A DNA stretch of 6,866 nt from Thiopontia sp964344435 (GCA_964344435.1 CAYFNH010000108.1:1-6866); one strand, 5' to 3'; positions 1 to 5,760 are shown, numbered from the stretch's first letter. Program-made: numbers and translations. Notes: generated from the letters alone by a model not told the origin.

Positions 1-12
1 AGGAAGCTCTGA

Positions 13-141
13 TTAAGTCTGGACGAGATAGGTTGTGACCATAGCACCCAAGATCAAGGCGAAGATCGCAGCCAATACTGCAGTATTAGCAAGATCTTCA
101 ACGAAGATATTGGGCGCTATGGGTACGAGATATCCGTTCAT
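13..141 (-). CDS. Small single-helix membrane protein, 42 residues, unknown function
   Basis: Seen: an ATG-initiated frame encodes 42 residues and ends in TAA. The first 16 residues are mixed (MNGYLVPIAPNIFVED), followed by one strongly hydrophobic segment at about residues 17-40 and the ending LVQT. Small residues recur every fourth position (Ala24, Ala28, Gly32, Thr36), a spacing common in packed transmembrane helices. There is no signal-peptidase site and no cysteine or histidine. It begins 39 bases after the gltA stop on the same strand with no terminator between them, so co-transcription with gltA is plausible. A TAA lies two codons upstream in frame, so the start cannot be moved back. 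The ribosome site is poor: AGGA sits about 15 bases before ATG. Leucine is encoded by CTC, CTT and TTG and never CTG, unlike the neighbouring genes. Inference: a small inner-membrane protein, perhaps an accessory subunit of a membrane complex. I do not recognise the family, and a chance frame is possible. Confidence 0.5.
   Translation of the reverse strand: MNGYLVPIAPNIFVEDLANTAVLAAIFALILGAMVTTYLVQT
61..99. repeat. Nested inverted repeat inside the small membrane-protein frame
   Basis: Seen: the 14-base perfect palindrome AATACTGCAGTATT at 74-87 is flanked by GC on both sides after one mismatch, which becomes a U-G wobble in minus-strand RNA. An outer pair of 7-base arms, GAAGATC at 61-67 and GATCTTC at 93-99, encloses it. 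A second copy of GAAGAT at 103-108 can pair with 94-99 instead, so two alternative folds exist. Part of this follows from coding, since Ile-Phe is encoded twice as ATC TTC and Glu-Asp as GAA GAT. A role as RNA element or protein-binding site is inference. Confidence 0.35.
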
Positions 142-180
142 GACTTATTCAGGGTTTCCTATAGATAAGAGCACCGTAGT

Positions 181-1482
181 TCAACGCTCCCACACATCCA
201 CATAGGAGCGTGGCGTTGCCCCGGTATAGAGCTGGCGCGGGCGACCGATACGCTGATCGGGGTCGTCCAACATCTCGCTCCACTGTGCAATCCACCCCGC
301 CGTGCGAGCCATGGCAAAGATCACCGTAAACATGTTCAACGGAATCCCCAGTGCCTTCAGGATCAAGCCTGAGTAAAAGTCCACATTGGGATAGAGCTTG
401 CGCTCAACAAAATACGGATCCTCCAGAGCGATACGCTCCAGCTCCAGTGCGGCCTCAAACAGAGGCGCATCCTTGTCATCCAATGTCAGTGAGTCAAGCA
501 ACTCATGACAGGCGCCCCGGATGATACGGGCGCGTGGATCGTAGTTCTTGTAGACCCGGTGGCCAAACCCCATCAACCGGAAGGGATCCTTCTTGTCCTT
601 GGCCCGCTCGACATACTTCTGAATGGAAGCCTTGCTGCCAATCTCCTCCAGCATGTAGATCACAGCTTCGTTGGCCCCTCCATGGGCAGGCCCCCACAGC
701 GAGGCGATACCGGCGGCAATGGAGGCAAACGGGTTTGTTCCAGAGCTACCCGCGAGACGAACCGTTGAGGTGCTGGCATTCTGTTCATGGTCGGCATGGA
801 GAATAAAGATCAAGTCCATTGCTCTGGCAGCAATCGGGCTCACCTCGTAATCAGCCGAGGGCATTGCAAACATCATGTGCAGAAAATTCTCCGAGTAACT
901 GAGATGATTCTGCGGATACATGAACGGCTGCCCCTGCGAGTATTTGTAGCTGTAGGCTGCAATCGTGGGCATCTTGGCAATCAGGCGGTGTGCCGAGATG
1001 GTTCTGTGGTGCGGATTGGTGATATCAATCGAGTCGTGGTAGAAGGCGGAGAGCGCACCAACCACCCCCAGGGTGATCGCCATCGGGTGTGCGTCATACC
1101 GCATCCCCTCATAGAAGCGACGGATCGCCTCATTGACCATGGTGTGGTGTTTGATCATCTCCTCAAACTCATGCAGCTGCCGTGCGCTGGGCAGCTCACC
1201 GTCCAACAGCAGATAGCAGCACTCCAGATAGCTGCTACGCTCGGCCAGCTCCTCGATTGAGTAACCACGGTAGTAGAGCTCCCCCTTGTTGCCGTCGATA
1301 TAGGTAATACTGCTTTTGCAGCTTGCTGTCGACAGATAGCCCGGGTCATAGGTAAACATACCGGTCTTTTGGTAGAGCGTCTGTACATCAACCACGGCAG
1401 GCCCGTAACTGCCATCGTGAACGGGTAGTTCAACCGAGGCTTCTCCTCCAACGGTATCAAGCAATATTTTCTTGTCCCCCAT
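181..1482 (-). CDS. gltA: Citrate synthase, type II (hexameric-type) GltA
   Basis: Condenses acetyl-CoA with oxaloacetate to citrate, the entry step of the citric acid cycle, in the cytoplasm. The 433-residue product is close to the 427 of E. coli GltA and similar along its whole length. The catalytic residues are all present: His267 in WGPAHGGANEA, His308 in GFGHRVYKNYDPRA and Asp368 in NVDFYSG. The block HADHEQNASTSTVR at 229-242 helps form the oxaloacetate and CoA sites. The start is ATG at 1482, because AGGAGA lies six bases before it; the TTG immediately upstream is too close to that site. Oddities, judged against E. coli GltA from memory: the position of Arg109, part of the NADH inhibitor site, is His112 here, and reactive Cys206 is Ser209. 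The other NADH-site positions I could place (His, Thr, Tyr, Arg, Lys, Gln, Asn) look conserved. It diverges from the unknown membrane protein at 1642 and probably continues into the small frame at 13-141. Confidence 0.98.
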   Translation of the reverse strand: MGDKKILLDTVGGEASVELPVHDGSYGPAVVDVQTLYQKTGMFTYDPGYLSTASCKSSITYIDGNKGELYYRGYSIEELAERSSYLECCYLLLDGELPSARQLHEFEEMIKHHTMVNEAIRRFYEGMRYDAHPMAITLGVVGALSAFYHDSIDITNPHHRTISAHRLIAKMPTIAAYSYKYSQGQPFMYPQNHLSYSENFLHMMFAMPSADYEVSPIAARAMDLIFILHADHEQNASTSTVRLAGSSGTNPFASIAAGIASLWGPAHGGANEAVIYMLEEIGSKASIQKYVERAKDKKDPFRLMGFGHRVYKNYDPRARIIRGACHELLDSLTLDDKDAPLFEAALELERIALEDPYFVERKLYPNVDFYSGLILKALGIPLNMFTVIFAMARTAGWIAQWSEMLDDPDQRIGRPRQLYTGATPRSYVDVWER

Positions 1483-1488
1483 CAATCG

Positions 1489-1494
1489 TCTCCT
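1489..1494 (-). promoter_or_regulatory. gltA ribosome binding site
   Basis: AGGAGA on the minus strand lies six bases before ATG at 1482 and only three before the adjoining TTG at 1485. The spacing decides in favour of the ATG. Confidence 0.8.
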
Positions 1495-1510
1495 GTATCG
1501 TTAACTTTTC

Positions 1511-1547
1511 TATAACTATTCAGCTTCTCCCCTCCTGAACAGTTATA
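1511..1547 (-). promoter_or_regulatory. Hairpin in the gltA leader with an exposed Shine-Dalgarno-like loop
   Basis: Seen: two 13-base arms (1511-1523 and 1535-1547) are inverted repeats with one mismatch in DNA. In gltA-sense RNA the mismatch is a G-U pair, so all 13 pairs form; in the opposite RNA it would be an A-C clash. The 11-base loop reads GAGGGGAGAAG, so AGGAGG spans the stem-loop junction (1531-1536), with no ATG, GTG or TTG at usable spacing. The hairpin ends 16 bases before the true gltA ribosome site. No U-run follows, so it is not an ordinary terminator. Inference: RNA stabiliser, ribosome standby site or translational control element. As DNA it could also be an operator for a dimeric regulator. 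Confidence 0.5.
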
Positions 1548-1574
1548 CTTTTCTCGTTATTATGTAATTAAAGT

Positions 1575-1604
1575 TTTATCAGATACCCCAATAAATGCAA
1601 CCAA
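1575..1604 (-). promoter_or_regulatory. Possible gltA promoter, weak
   Basis: On the minus strand TTGGTT (1599-1604) and GATAAA (1575-1580) are separated by 18 bases and match the sigma-70 boxes at three and four of six positions. Transcription from here would include the leader hairpin. An alternative -10, CATAAT at 1559-1564, is better but lacks a matching -35. The gap between the divergent genes must hold promoters for both directions, but neither is strong by eye. Confidence 0.25.
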
Positions 1605-1641
1605 TAAGACTCATTAAACTGGCAAATAGGAGCCAATAGCG

Positions 1642-2235
1642 ATGGAACGACTACTGTTTGTCTACGGCTGGCTCACTGTGCTTACCGATGGGCGCTTCTT
1701 TCGCTTCGTCTTCTCCAGCCTGTTGCGCATCACGGCACTGCTACTGACCATCTACCTGCTCGGAGATGCCATCGAAAATATCAGCGAGATCCATGAAGCA
1801 GATCCCCCCCTGTATGGTGAAGGGTTACTCTATCCGCTACTGGTACAGATACTGCTGCTGTTGGGTGGATACGCCATCATTCACCTGATTCTGCTGCGAG
1901 CAGCGGAGATCCGCACACTCCATGACCCCCGTTACACCCTCTCCGAAGTGGTGACTGTACTCAGCCGACTATTGGGTGAAACACTGTTTGTAGCCCTGCT
2001 GACCACGACCGCGATAGCCTTGCTGGAGGCCAACCAGATCGGAGGAGCGCTACTTCCCACCCTGCAACAGTTCACCACCCCATGGCTGGATGGAAAATCA
2101 CAGCTACTGGTCGCAGGAATCGGATTCGGGGCCAGTCTGGCAATCCTGGTATGTGGTTATCTGGCCAGTGAAATTCTGGAAATGCTGCTACGCCTGTCAC
2201 GCAACTCCGACCCGGAGCCACCCCGCAATGGATAG
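1642..2235 (+). CDS. Uncharacterised four-helix integral membrane protein
   Basis: I do not recognise this 197-residue protein. Seen: ATG with AGGAG nine bases upstream (1628-1632), then four probable membrane helices at about residues 22-41, 61-85, 105-129 and 153-183. There is no cleavable signal peptide. Between helices 1 and 2 lies an acidic loop (GDAIENISEIHEAD, 41-54); between helices 2 and 3 lies a charged segment with RAAEIRTLHDPR (86-97). The C-terminal tail is short and polar, rich in Pro, Arg and Glu. Helix 1 is preceded by aromatic and basic residues (GRFFRF, 17-22), which would favour a cytoplasmic N-terminus. It is transcribed divergently from gltA across about 160 bases and converges on dnaQ. 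It is too long and has one helix too many for the SdhC subunit that often neighbours gltA. A distant relationship to PsiE-like four-helix proteins crossed my mind, but I see no motif to support it. That it is a gene is well supported; its function is open. Confidence 0.85.
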   Translation: MERLLFVYGWLTVLTDGRFFRFVFSSLLRITALLLTIYLLGDAIENISEIHEADPPLYGEGLLYPLLVQILLLLGGYAIIHLILLRAAEIRTLHDPRYTLSEVVTVLSRLLGETLFVALLTTTAIALLEANQIGGALLPTLQQFTTPWLDGKSQLLVAGIGFGASLAILVCGYLASEILEMLLRLSRNSDPEPPRNG

Positions 2236-2274
2236 CATCAGTCTTCTCGAAAGTTCGTTCACACCGCGATTCCA

Positions 2275-2299
2275 GGCTGTCTGCAGCCATGGATGGCTG
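2275..2299. terminator. Overlapping hairpins between convergent genes, weak terminator candidate
   Basis: The 96-base gap between two convergent genes contains two mutually exclusive stems. GGCTG (2275-2279) can pair with CAGCC (2284-2288), or CAGCCAT (2284-2290) with ATGGCTG (2293-2299). No T-run follows in either direction, so intrinsic termination is doubtful. Location is the main argument. Confidence 0.25.
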
Positions 2300-2331
2300 G
2301 CATGAATGGACTTATCAATGCTTTACACCCA

Positions 2332-3021
2332 CTACCAGAGCTCTGTCTCCATCTTCTCCAGGTAGGCCCGGTGTAACTGCAGCTCTTCACTTGTGGCCGC
2401 AACCACGGAGAGTGGCTTGCGCTGCTCGGGAAAACGTCGGACTGGTTCGATCTCGACCACCTCTTTTGCCCCCTCCAGCGCCAGACCGGTCTGCCCTCCG
2501 GTCATCGACAGATAAACCTCGGCAAGGATCTCGGAGTCGAGCAGTGCACCATGCAGTGTACGCTGAGCATTATCAACACCCAGTCGGCGACAGAGCGCAT
2601 CAAGACTATTCTTCTGCCCCGGGTACTGCCTACGTGCCAGCTGCAGGCTGTCGGTGATGGTGCAGATCTTCTCCAGCTTGATCGTCTTTGCTCCCTGCCC
2701 CAACAGGGAGAATTCATGATTGAGAAAGCCGACATCAAAGGGCGCGTTGTGGATGATCAGCTCCGCCCCCTGGACATATTCGACAAAGGCCTCTGCAACC
2801 TCTGCAAATCGCGGTTTGTCCGCCAGAAACTCATTGGTAATGCCATGTACCTCTATCGCACCACTATCAATCTCTCGATCAGGTTGAATATATTGATGGA
2901 AGTGGTTCCGGGTCAGTCGACGGTTGATCATCTCCACACAACCAATCTCGATAATGCGATGCCCCTGTTTGGGCTCCAATCCGGTGGTTTCGGTATCCAA
3001 CAAAATCTGTCTTGTGCTCAT
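2332..3021 (-). CDS. dnaQ: DNA polymerase III epsilon subunit (3'-5' proofreading exonuclease)
   Basis: Removes misincorporated nucleotides as part of the polymerase III core, bound to the alpha subunit. The 229-residue sequence resembles E. coli epsilon throughout. The DEDDh exonuclease residues are all visible: Asp9 and Glu11 in LLDTETTG, Asp96 in HNAPFDVGF, His157 and Asp162 in LHGALLDSEILAEVY. QTGLAL at 177-182, right after the exonuclease domain, sits where E. coli has its sliding-clamp-binding motif (QTSMAF). The remaining tail to LEKMETELW corresponds to the flexible linker and alpha-binding end. The start ATG at 3021 overlaps the rnhA stop in ATGA, and a G-rich ribosome site (GGAAGGGGGG) lies five bases before it inside rnhA. 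Translation is therefore probably coupled to rnhA. In E. coli dnaQ and rnhA are divergent; this tandem order is as in Pseudomonas. Confidence 0.97.
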   Translation of the reverse strand: MSTRQILLDTETTGLEPKQGHRIIEIGCVEMINRRLTRNHFHQYIQPDREIDSGAIEVHGITNEFLADKPRFAEVAEAFVEYVQGAELIIHNAPFDVGFLNHEFSLLGQGAKTIKLEKICTITDSLQLARRQYPGQKNSLDALCRRLGVDNAQRTLHGALLDSEILAEVYLSMTGGQTGLALEGAKEVVEIEPVRRFPEQRKPLSVVAATSEELQLHRAYLEKMETELW

Positions 3022-3476
3022 GCACTCCCCCCTTCCGGTGGTTGATGTTGGCTGATTGCATCCATCCCCTGGTTGGCCAACTCATCGGCAATCTCATTCT
3101 CCCGATGACCGCTGTGCCCCTTGATCCAGGCCCACTCCACCTCAAACTGCTGCACCAGAGCATCCAGCTGCTGCCACAGGTCCGCATTTTTTACCGGTTT
3201 TTTTGCTGCCGTCTTCCAGCCATTCTGCTTCCAGTTGTGAATCCAGCGGGTAATGCCATCCTTCACATATCTGGAGTCGGTGGTGATGCGCAGTGGTACC
3301 GGCCGGGTAATCGCCTCCAACGCACGAATCACTGCCAGCAACTCCATCCGGTTATTGGTGGTCTCCTGCTCGCCACCCGACAACCGCTTCTCCACCTCCC
3401 CATAGCGCAGCAAGGCTCCCCAGCCCCCAACCCCGGGATTTCCTCGGCATCCCCCATCGGTAAAGATCTCAACCAC
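3018..3476 (-). CDS. rnhA: Ribonuclease HI
   Basis: Cleaves the RNA strand of RNA-DNA hybrids, removing R-loops and primers, with Mg2+ in the cytoplasm. The 152-residue length matches the family (E. coli 155). Catalytic residues line up with E. coli Asp10, Glu48, Asp70, His124 and Asp134 as Asp7 (IFTDGGCRGNPG), Glu45 (TTNNRMEL), Asp67 (TTDSRYV), His121 (IKGHSGHRENE) and Asp131 (ADELA). The basic protrusion that grips the hybrid is present at about residues 79-97 (WIHNWKQNGWKTAAKKPVKN region). The start is GTG at 3476: a TGA lies upstream in frame, and GAGAGG sits eight bases before the GTG. It begins 22 bases after the methyltransferase stop and ends in a 4-base overlap with dnaQ, so the three genes most likely share a transcript. 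Confidence 0.97.
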   Translation of the reverse strand: MVEIFTDGGCRGNPGVGGWGALLRYGEVEKRLSGGEQETTNNRMELLAVIRALEAITRPVPLRITTDSRYVKDGITRWIHNWKQNGWKTAAKKPVKNADLWQQLDALVQQFEVEWAWIKGHSGHRENEIADELANQGMDAISQHQPPEGGSA

Positions 3477-3483
3477 GGTTCTT

Positions 3484-3490
3484 ACCTCTC
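3484..3490 (-). promoter_or_regulatory. rnhA ribosome binding site supporting a GTG start
   Basis: GAGAGGT on the minus strand precedes GTG at 3476 by seven bases. A nearby ATG that overlaps this site is out of frame, so the GTG is the most upstream usable start. Confidence 0.6.
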
Positions 3491-3498
3491 ATTTCCAA

Positions 3499-4149
3499 CT
3501 ATTCACACCCCATCAGATTCCCTGTGGCCATCGCAGTACGACGCTTCCAGGGTGAAAAAATCGGACTCAATGGAGCTACACTGCGCTTGGCAACCAGCTG
3601 GTAGGCACCGCTATAAAGCCGGGTGCTACGCCAGCGCCAACTGAAGAGAGGAAGCTGCTGCTCCCGATAGACCTGATACCCGAGCAGCGACAGCCACTCT
3701 TTTACTCTATGCGGTGAGAGATAGCGACCATGGCGGAGGCGCCTGCTCAAATTGAGATAACTCCAGGGAGAGAAGCCATAGATCACTACCTCACCATCTT
3801 CGGTCAACACCCGGGTCACCTCCCGCAACACCTGATGTGGGTCCGCAGAAAATTCCAGCAGATGTGGCAGAATCACTGCAGAGAGGGATTCACTGACGAT
3901 GGGCAGCGCCACATCCCTGCCCTCCAGCACCGCCCAGCTCTGCTCATCATGGCTACCTACAGCCATCACGAAGGGGTGATAGACCTCAGCAGCCTGTGCA
4001 GCAAAATTCTCCTTGCTCATGCCCAGCTGCATCAGGTGCATACCATAGACCCGCTTCAGGGCACTCCCGTTCCACTCTCGCTCCCGCTGCAGCAGGGCTG
4101 CACCCGCCGAAGTCGAAAACCATTGCTGTAGAGTTTGAGCAGTCGTCAT
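3499..4149 (-). CDS. YafS-like class I methyltransferase-family protein
   Basis: The 216-residue protein belongs to the family that includes E. coli YafS and its Pseudomonas counterpart beside rnhA; substrate and biological role are unknown. Seen: an N-terminal region with LQREREWNGSALKRVYGMHL at about 19-38, then the methyltransferase-type block LPHLLEFSADPHQVLREVTR (94-113), leading into LTEDGEVVIYGFSPWSYLNL (115-134). This is the usual beta-strand and turn pattern of the second half of a methyltransferase-11 fold. The tail is rich in Trp, Arg and Pro. The classical SAM-binding motif I (acidic-x-Gly-x-Gly-x-Gly) is not visible, so SAM binding or activity should not be assumed. The start is uncertain: ATG at 4149 gives MTTAQTLQQWF, while ATG at 4173 would add eight residues. 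Neither has a good ribosome site. It is the first gene of the probable operon with rnhA and dnaQ and diverges from mltD. Confidence 0.85.
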   Translation of the reverse strand: MTTAQTLQQWFSTSAGAALLQREREWNGSALKRVYGMHLMQLGMSKENFAAQAAEVYHPFVMAVGSHDEQSWAVLEGRDVALPIVSESLSAVILPHLLEFSADPHQVLREVTRVLTEDGEVVIYGFSPWSYLNLSRRLRHGRYLSPHRVKEWLSLLGYQVYREQQLPLFSWRWRSTRLYSGAYQLVAKRSVAPLSPIFSPWKRRTAMATGNLMGCE

Positions 4150-4183
4150 GCGGACACCGGAAACATTGAGCATCAATACTTTC

Positions 4184-4206
4184 TATAGGATTAAACCATA
4201 TATAAT
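4184..4206 (+). promoter_or_regulatory. mltD promoter with perfect TATAAT -10 box close to the start codon
   Basis: TATAAT at 4201-4206 is a perfect sigma-70 -10 hexamer inside an A/T-rich stretch. Seventeen bases upstream the -35 position reads ACTTTC (4178-4183), a poor match. Only nine bases separate the -10 from the mltD ATG at 4216, so transcription would start about two to five bases before the codon and the mRNA would be leaderless or nearly so. No Shine-Dalgarno sequence lies at usable distance. Use of this box is inferred. Confidence 0.45.
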
Positions 4207-4215
4207 ACCTGAACC

Positions 4216-5760
4216 ATGAAATCCACCGCCAAAGAAAATCGGATAACCCACCTGCTGCTGTTTCTGGCAATCCTGATCACTCCTCTCAAGTCAATCGCAA
4301 GCCAGGAGACATTATGGAAGGAGGTGATCTCCGGCTTCTCCATCGAAGCCCGCAAAGATCCCAGACTGGTACCCCATATCCTCTGGTACAAAAAGAACAC
4401 CGACTACCTGGATCGGGTACTGGAGCGGGCAAAACCATTTCTCTACCACATCGTCAAACGTGTGCAGAAGAAGCGACTGCCGATGGAGCTTGCCCTGATG
4501 CCTGCAGTAGAGAGTGCCTTCCGTGCCTACGCCTATTCACCCGGCAGCGCTGCTGGGCTGTGGCAGTTCATCCCCTCCACCGCCAAAATCTATGGACTGA
4601 AACAGGACTGGTGGATTGACCAGCGTCGGTCGGTACTCGCCTCGACCGATGCAGCGCTCTATTTCCTCAAGGATATGGCACGGGAGTTCAAGGGAGACTG
4701 GATACTGGCGCTGGCCTCCTACAACACAGGTGCTGGTAATGTGCGCAAGGCGATCCGCAAGTATTACAAGAAGCAGCGGGAACTGCGCAAACGTAAGGGT
4801 GATAACAAGCCAATCCATCACCCCACCTTCTGGGATCTGGAGCTTCCGAAAGAGACACAGGGGTATGTACCCCGCATCCTCGCGCTGGCCCGGTTCATCG
4901 AAACCAGTCAAAAGTACAGATACAAACTGCCCAACATTCCCACTACCCCACTCTCCTTGCCAGTCGAAACCGGCGGGCAACAGATTGATCTCTCACTAGC
5001 CGCCACCCTCGCCGAACTACCATTGGAGAAGATCTATGAGTACAACCCGGGCATGAACCAGTGGGCCACCCCACCAGACGGACCTCACCAGTTGCTGCTG
5101 CCAGCCACCCACGCCGAGCGCTTTCGCCAGAACCTGGAAAGCTCTCCATTGGAGCGGGTAACCTGGAAGCGCCACAAGGTGGCAAAAGGCGAGTCACTCA
5201 GCCAGATTGCCATTCACTACCATACCGCTGTCAGTCTGATCCGCAAACAGAACCACCTCAAGGGACATCGAATCAGGGCGGGAGACACGCTTACCATTCC
5301 GGTTCCGGCCCGCCCTATCGCCAGTTACAGCTGGAGTGCAGATGCTCGCCTCAGTAAATTGCAAAACCGACAGCGTCCCGGCGAGAAACTGGAGCACACG
5401 GTAGCCAAGGGAGAGACGTTATGGGACATTGCACGTCTGTATGGTGTCTCCAGTGGTCGACTGGCCAAATGGAACGGCATGGCCCCGGGCGACCTGCTGC
5501 CGATCGGCAGAAAACTGGTGGTCTGGAAAAAACCTCGCAAGATGGCAGAACTGAAATCACGTCCACAATTTCTCAGCAAACTGGCGACCCAAACGCTCTA
5601 CTACAAGGTAAAGCCGAACGATACCCTGAGTGAAATCGCACAGAGGTTTCACTCCACCACCGCGCAACTGCGCAAACTCAACAAACTGAAGAAGGGAGAT
5701 CTGCTCAAGGTGGGTCAGACCCTGACCATCAAACTGGACCCGACCCGGATCAAGCAATGA
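4216..5760 (+). CDS. mltD: Membrane-associated lytic murein transglycosylase D with three LysM domains
   Basis: Cleaves the MurNAc-GlcNAc bond of peptidoglycan, forming 1,6-anhydro ends, in the periplasm. Domains of the 514-residue protein: signal peptide about 1-29 (basic start, hydrophobic THLLLFLAILITPL, cleavage probably near IAS-QE); transglycosylase domain about 80-235; three LysM peptidoglycan-binding domains at about 318-363, 392-436 and 461-506. The catalytic Glu is Glu99 in LMPAVESAF, followed by the family motifs GLWQFIPSTAKIYGL (114-128) and ALASYNTGAGNV (165-176). Odd points: E. coli MltD is a lipoprotein, but no lipobox cysteine exists here, so this version should be released or only loosely attached. 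A very basic stretch lies at about 178-197 (RKAIRKYYKKQRELRKRK), just after the active-site motif. The start is set by the signal peptide, although there is no ribosome site. It overlaps psd by four bases (ATGA). Confidence 0.96.
   Translation: MKSTAKENRITHLLLFLAILITPLKSIASQETLWKEVISGFSIEARKDPRLVPHILWYKKNTDYLDRVLERAKPFLYHIVKRVQKKRLPMELALMPAVESAFRAYAYSPGSAAGLWQFIPSTAKIYGLKQDWWIDQRRSVLASTDAALYFLKDMAREFKGDWILALASYNTGAGNVRKAIRKYYKKQRELRKRKGDNKPIHHPTFWDLELPKETQGYVPRILALARFIETSQKYRYKLPNIPTTPLSLPVETGGQQIDLSLAATLAELPLEKIYEYNPGMNQWATPPDGPHQLLLPATHAERFRQNLESSPLERVTWKRHKVAKGESLSQIAIHYHTAVSLIRKQNHLKGHRIRAGDTLTIPVPARPIASYSWSADARLSKLQNRQRPGEKLEHTVAKGETLWDIARLYGVSSGRLAKWNGMAPGDLLPIGRKLVVWKKPRKMAELKSRPQFLSKLATQTLYYKVKPNDTLSEIAQRFHSTTAQLRKLNKLKKGDLLKVGQTLTIKLDPTRIKQ

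Noticed and set aside
2551..3045. Long plus-strand open frame (164 codons) across dnaQ
   Set aside because: It is antisense to a gene with all catalytic motifs intact, its translation resembles no protein pattern, and it has no supporting ribosome site. It is a by-product of the dnaQ codon use.
3012..3644. Long plus-strand open frame (210 codons) across rnhA and the end of the methyltransferase gene
   Set aside because: It spans two confidently coding genes on the other strand and the gap between them, and its translation is low-complexity Leu/Pro/His with no domain. Treated as a shadow.
4187..4208. Imperfect dyad AGGATTA / TAATACCT around the mltD promoter
   Set aside because: The arms match only with a one-base bulge, in A/T-rich promoter sequence where such symmetry is common. 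Not strong enough to call an operator.
5167..5733. Tandem repeats in the 3' half of mltD
   Set aside because: The repetition is at protein level (three LysM domains) with diverged DNA. It is not a nucleotide repeat or recent duplication.
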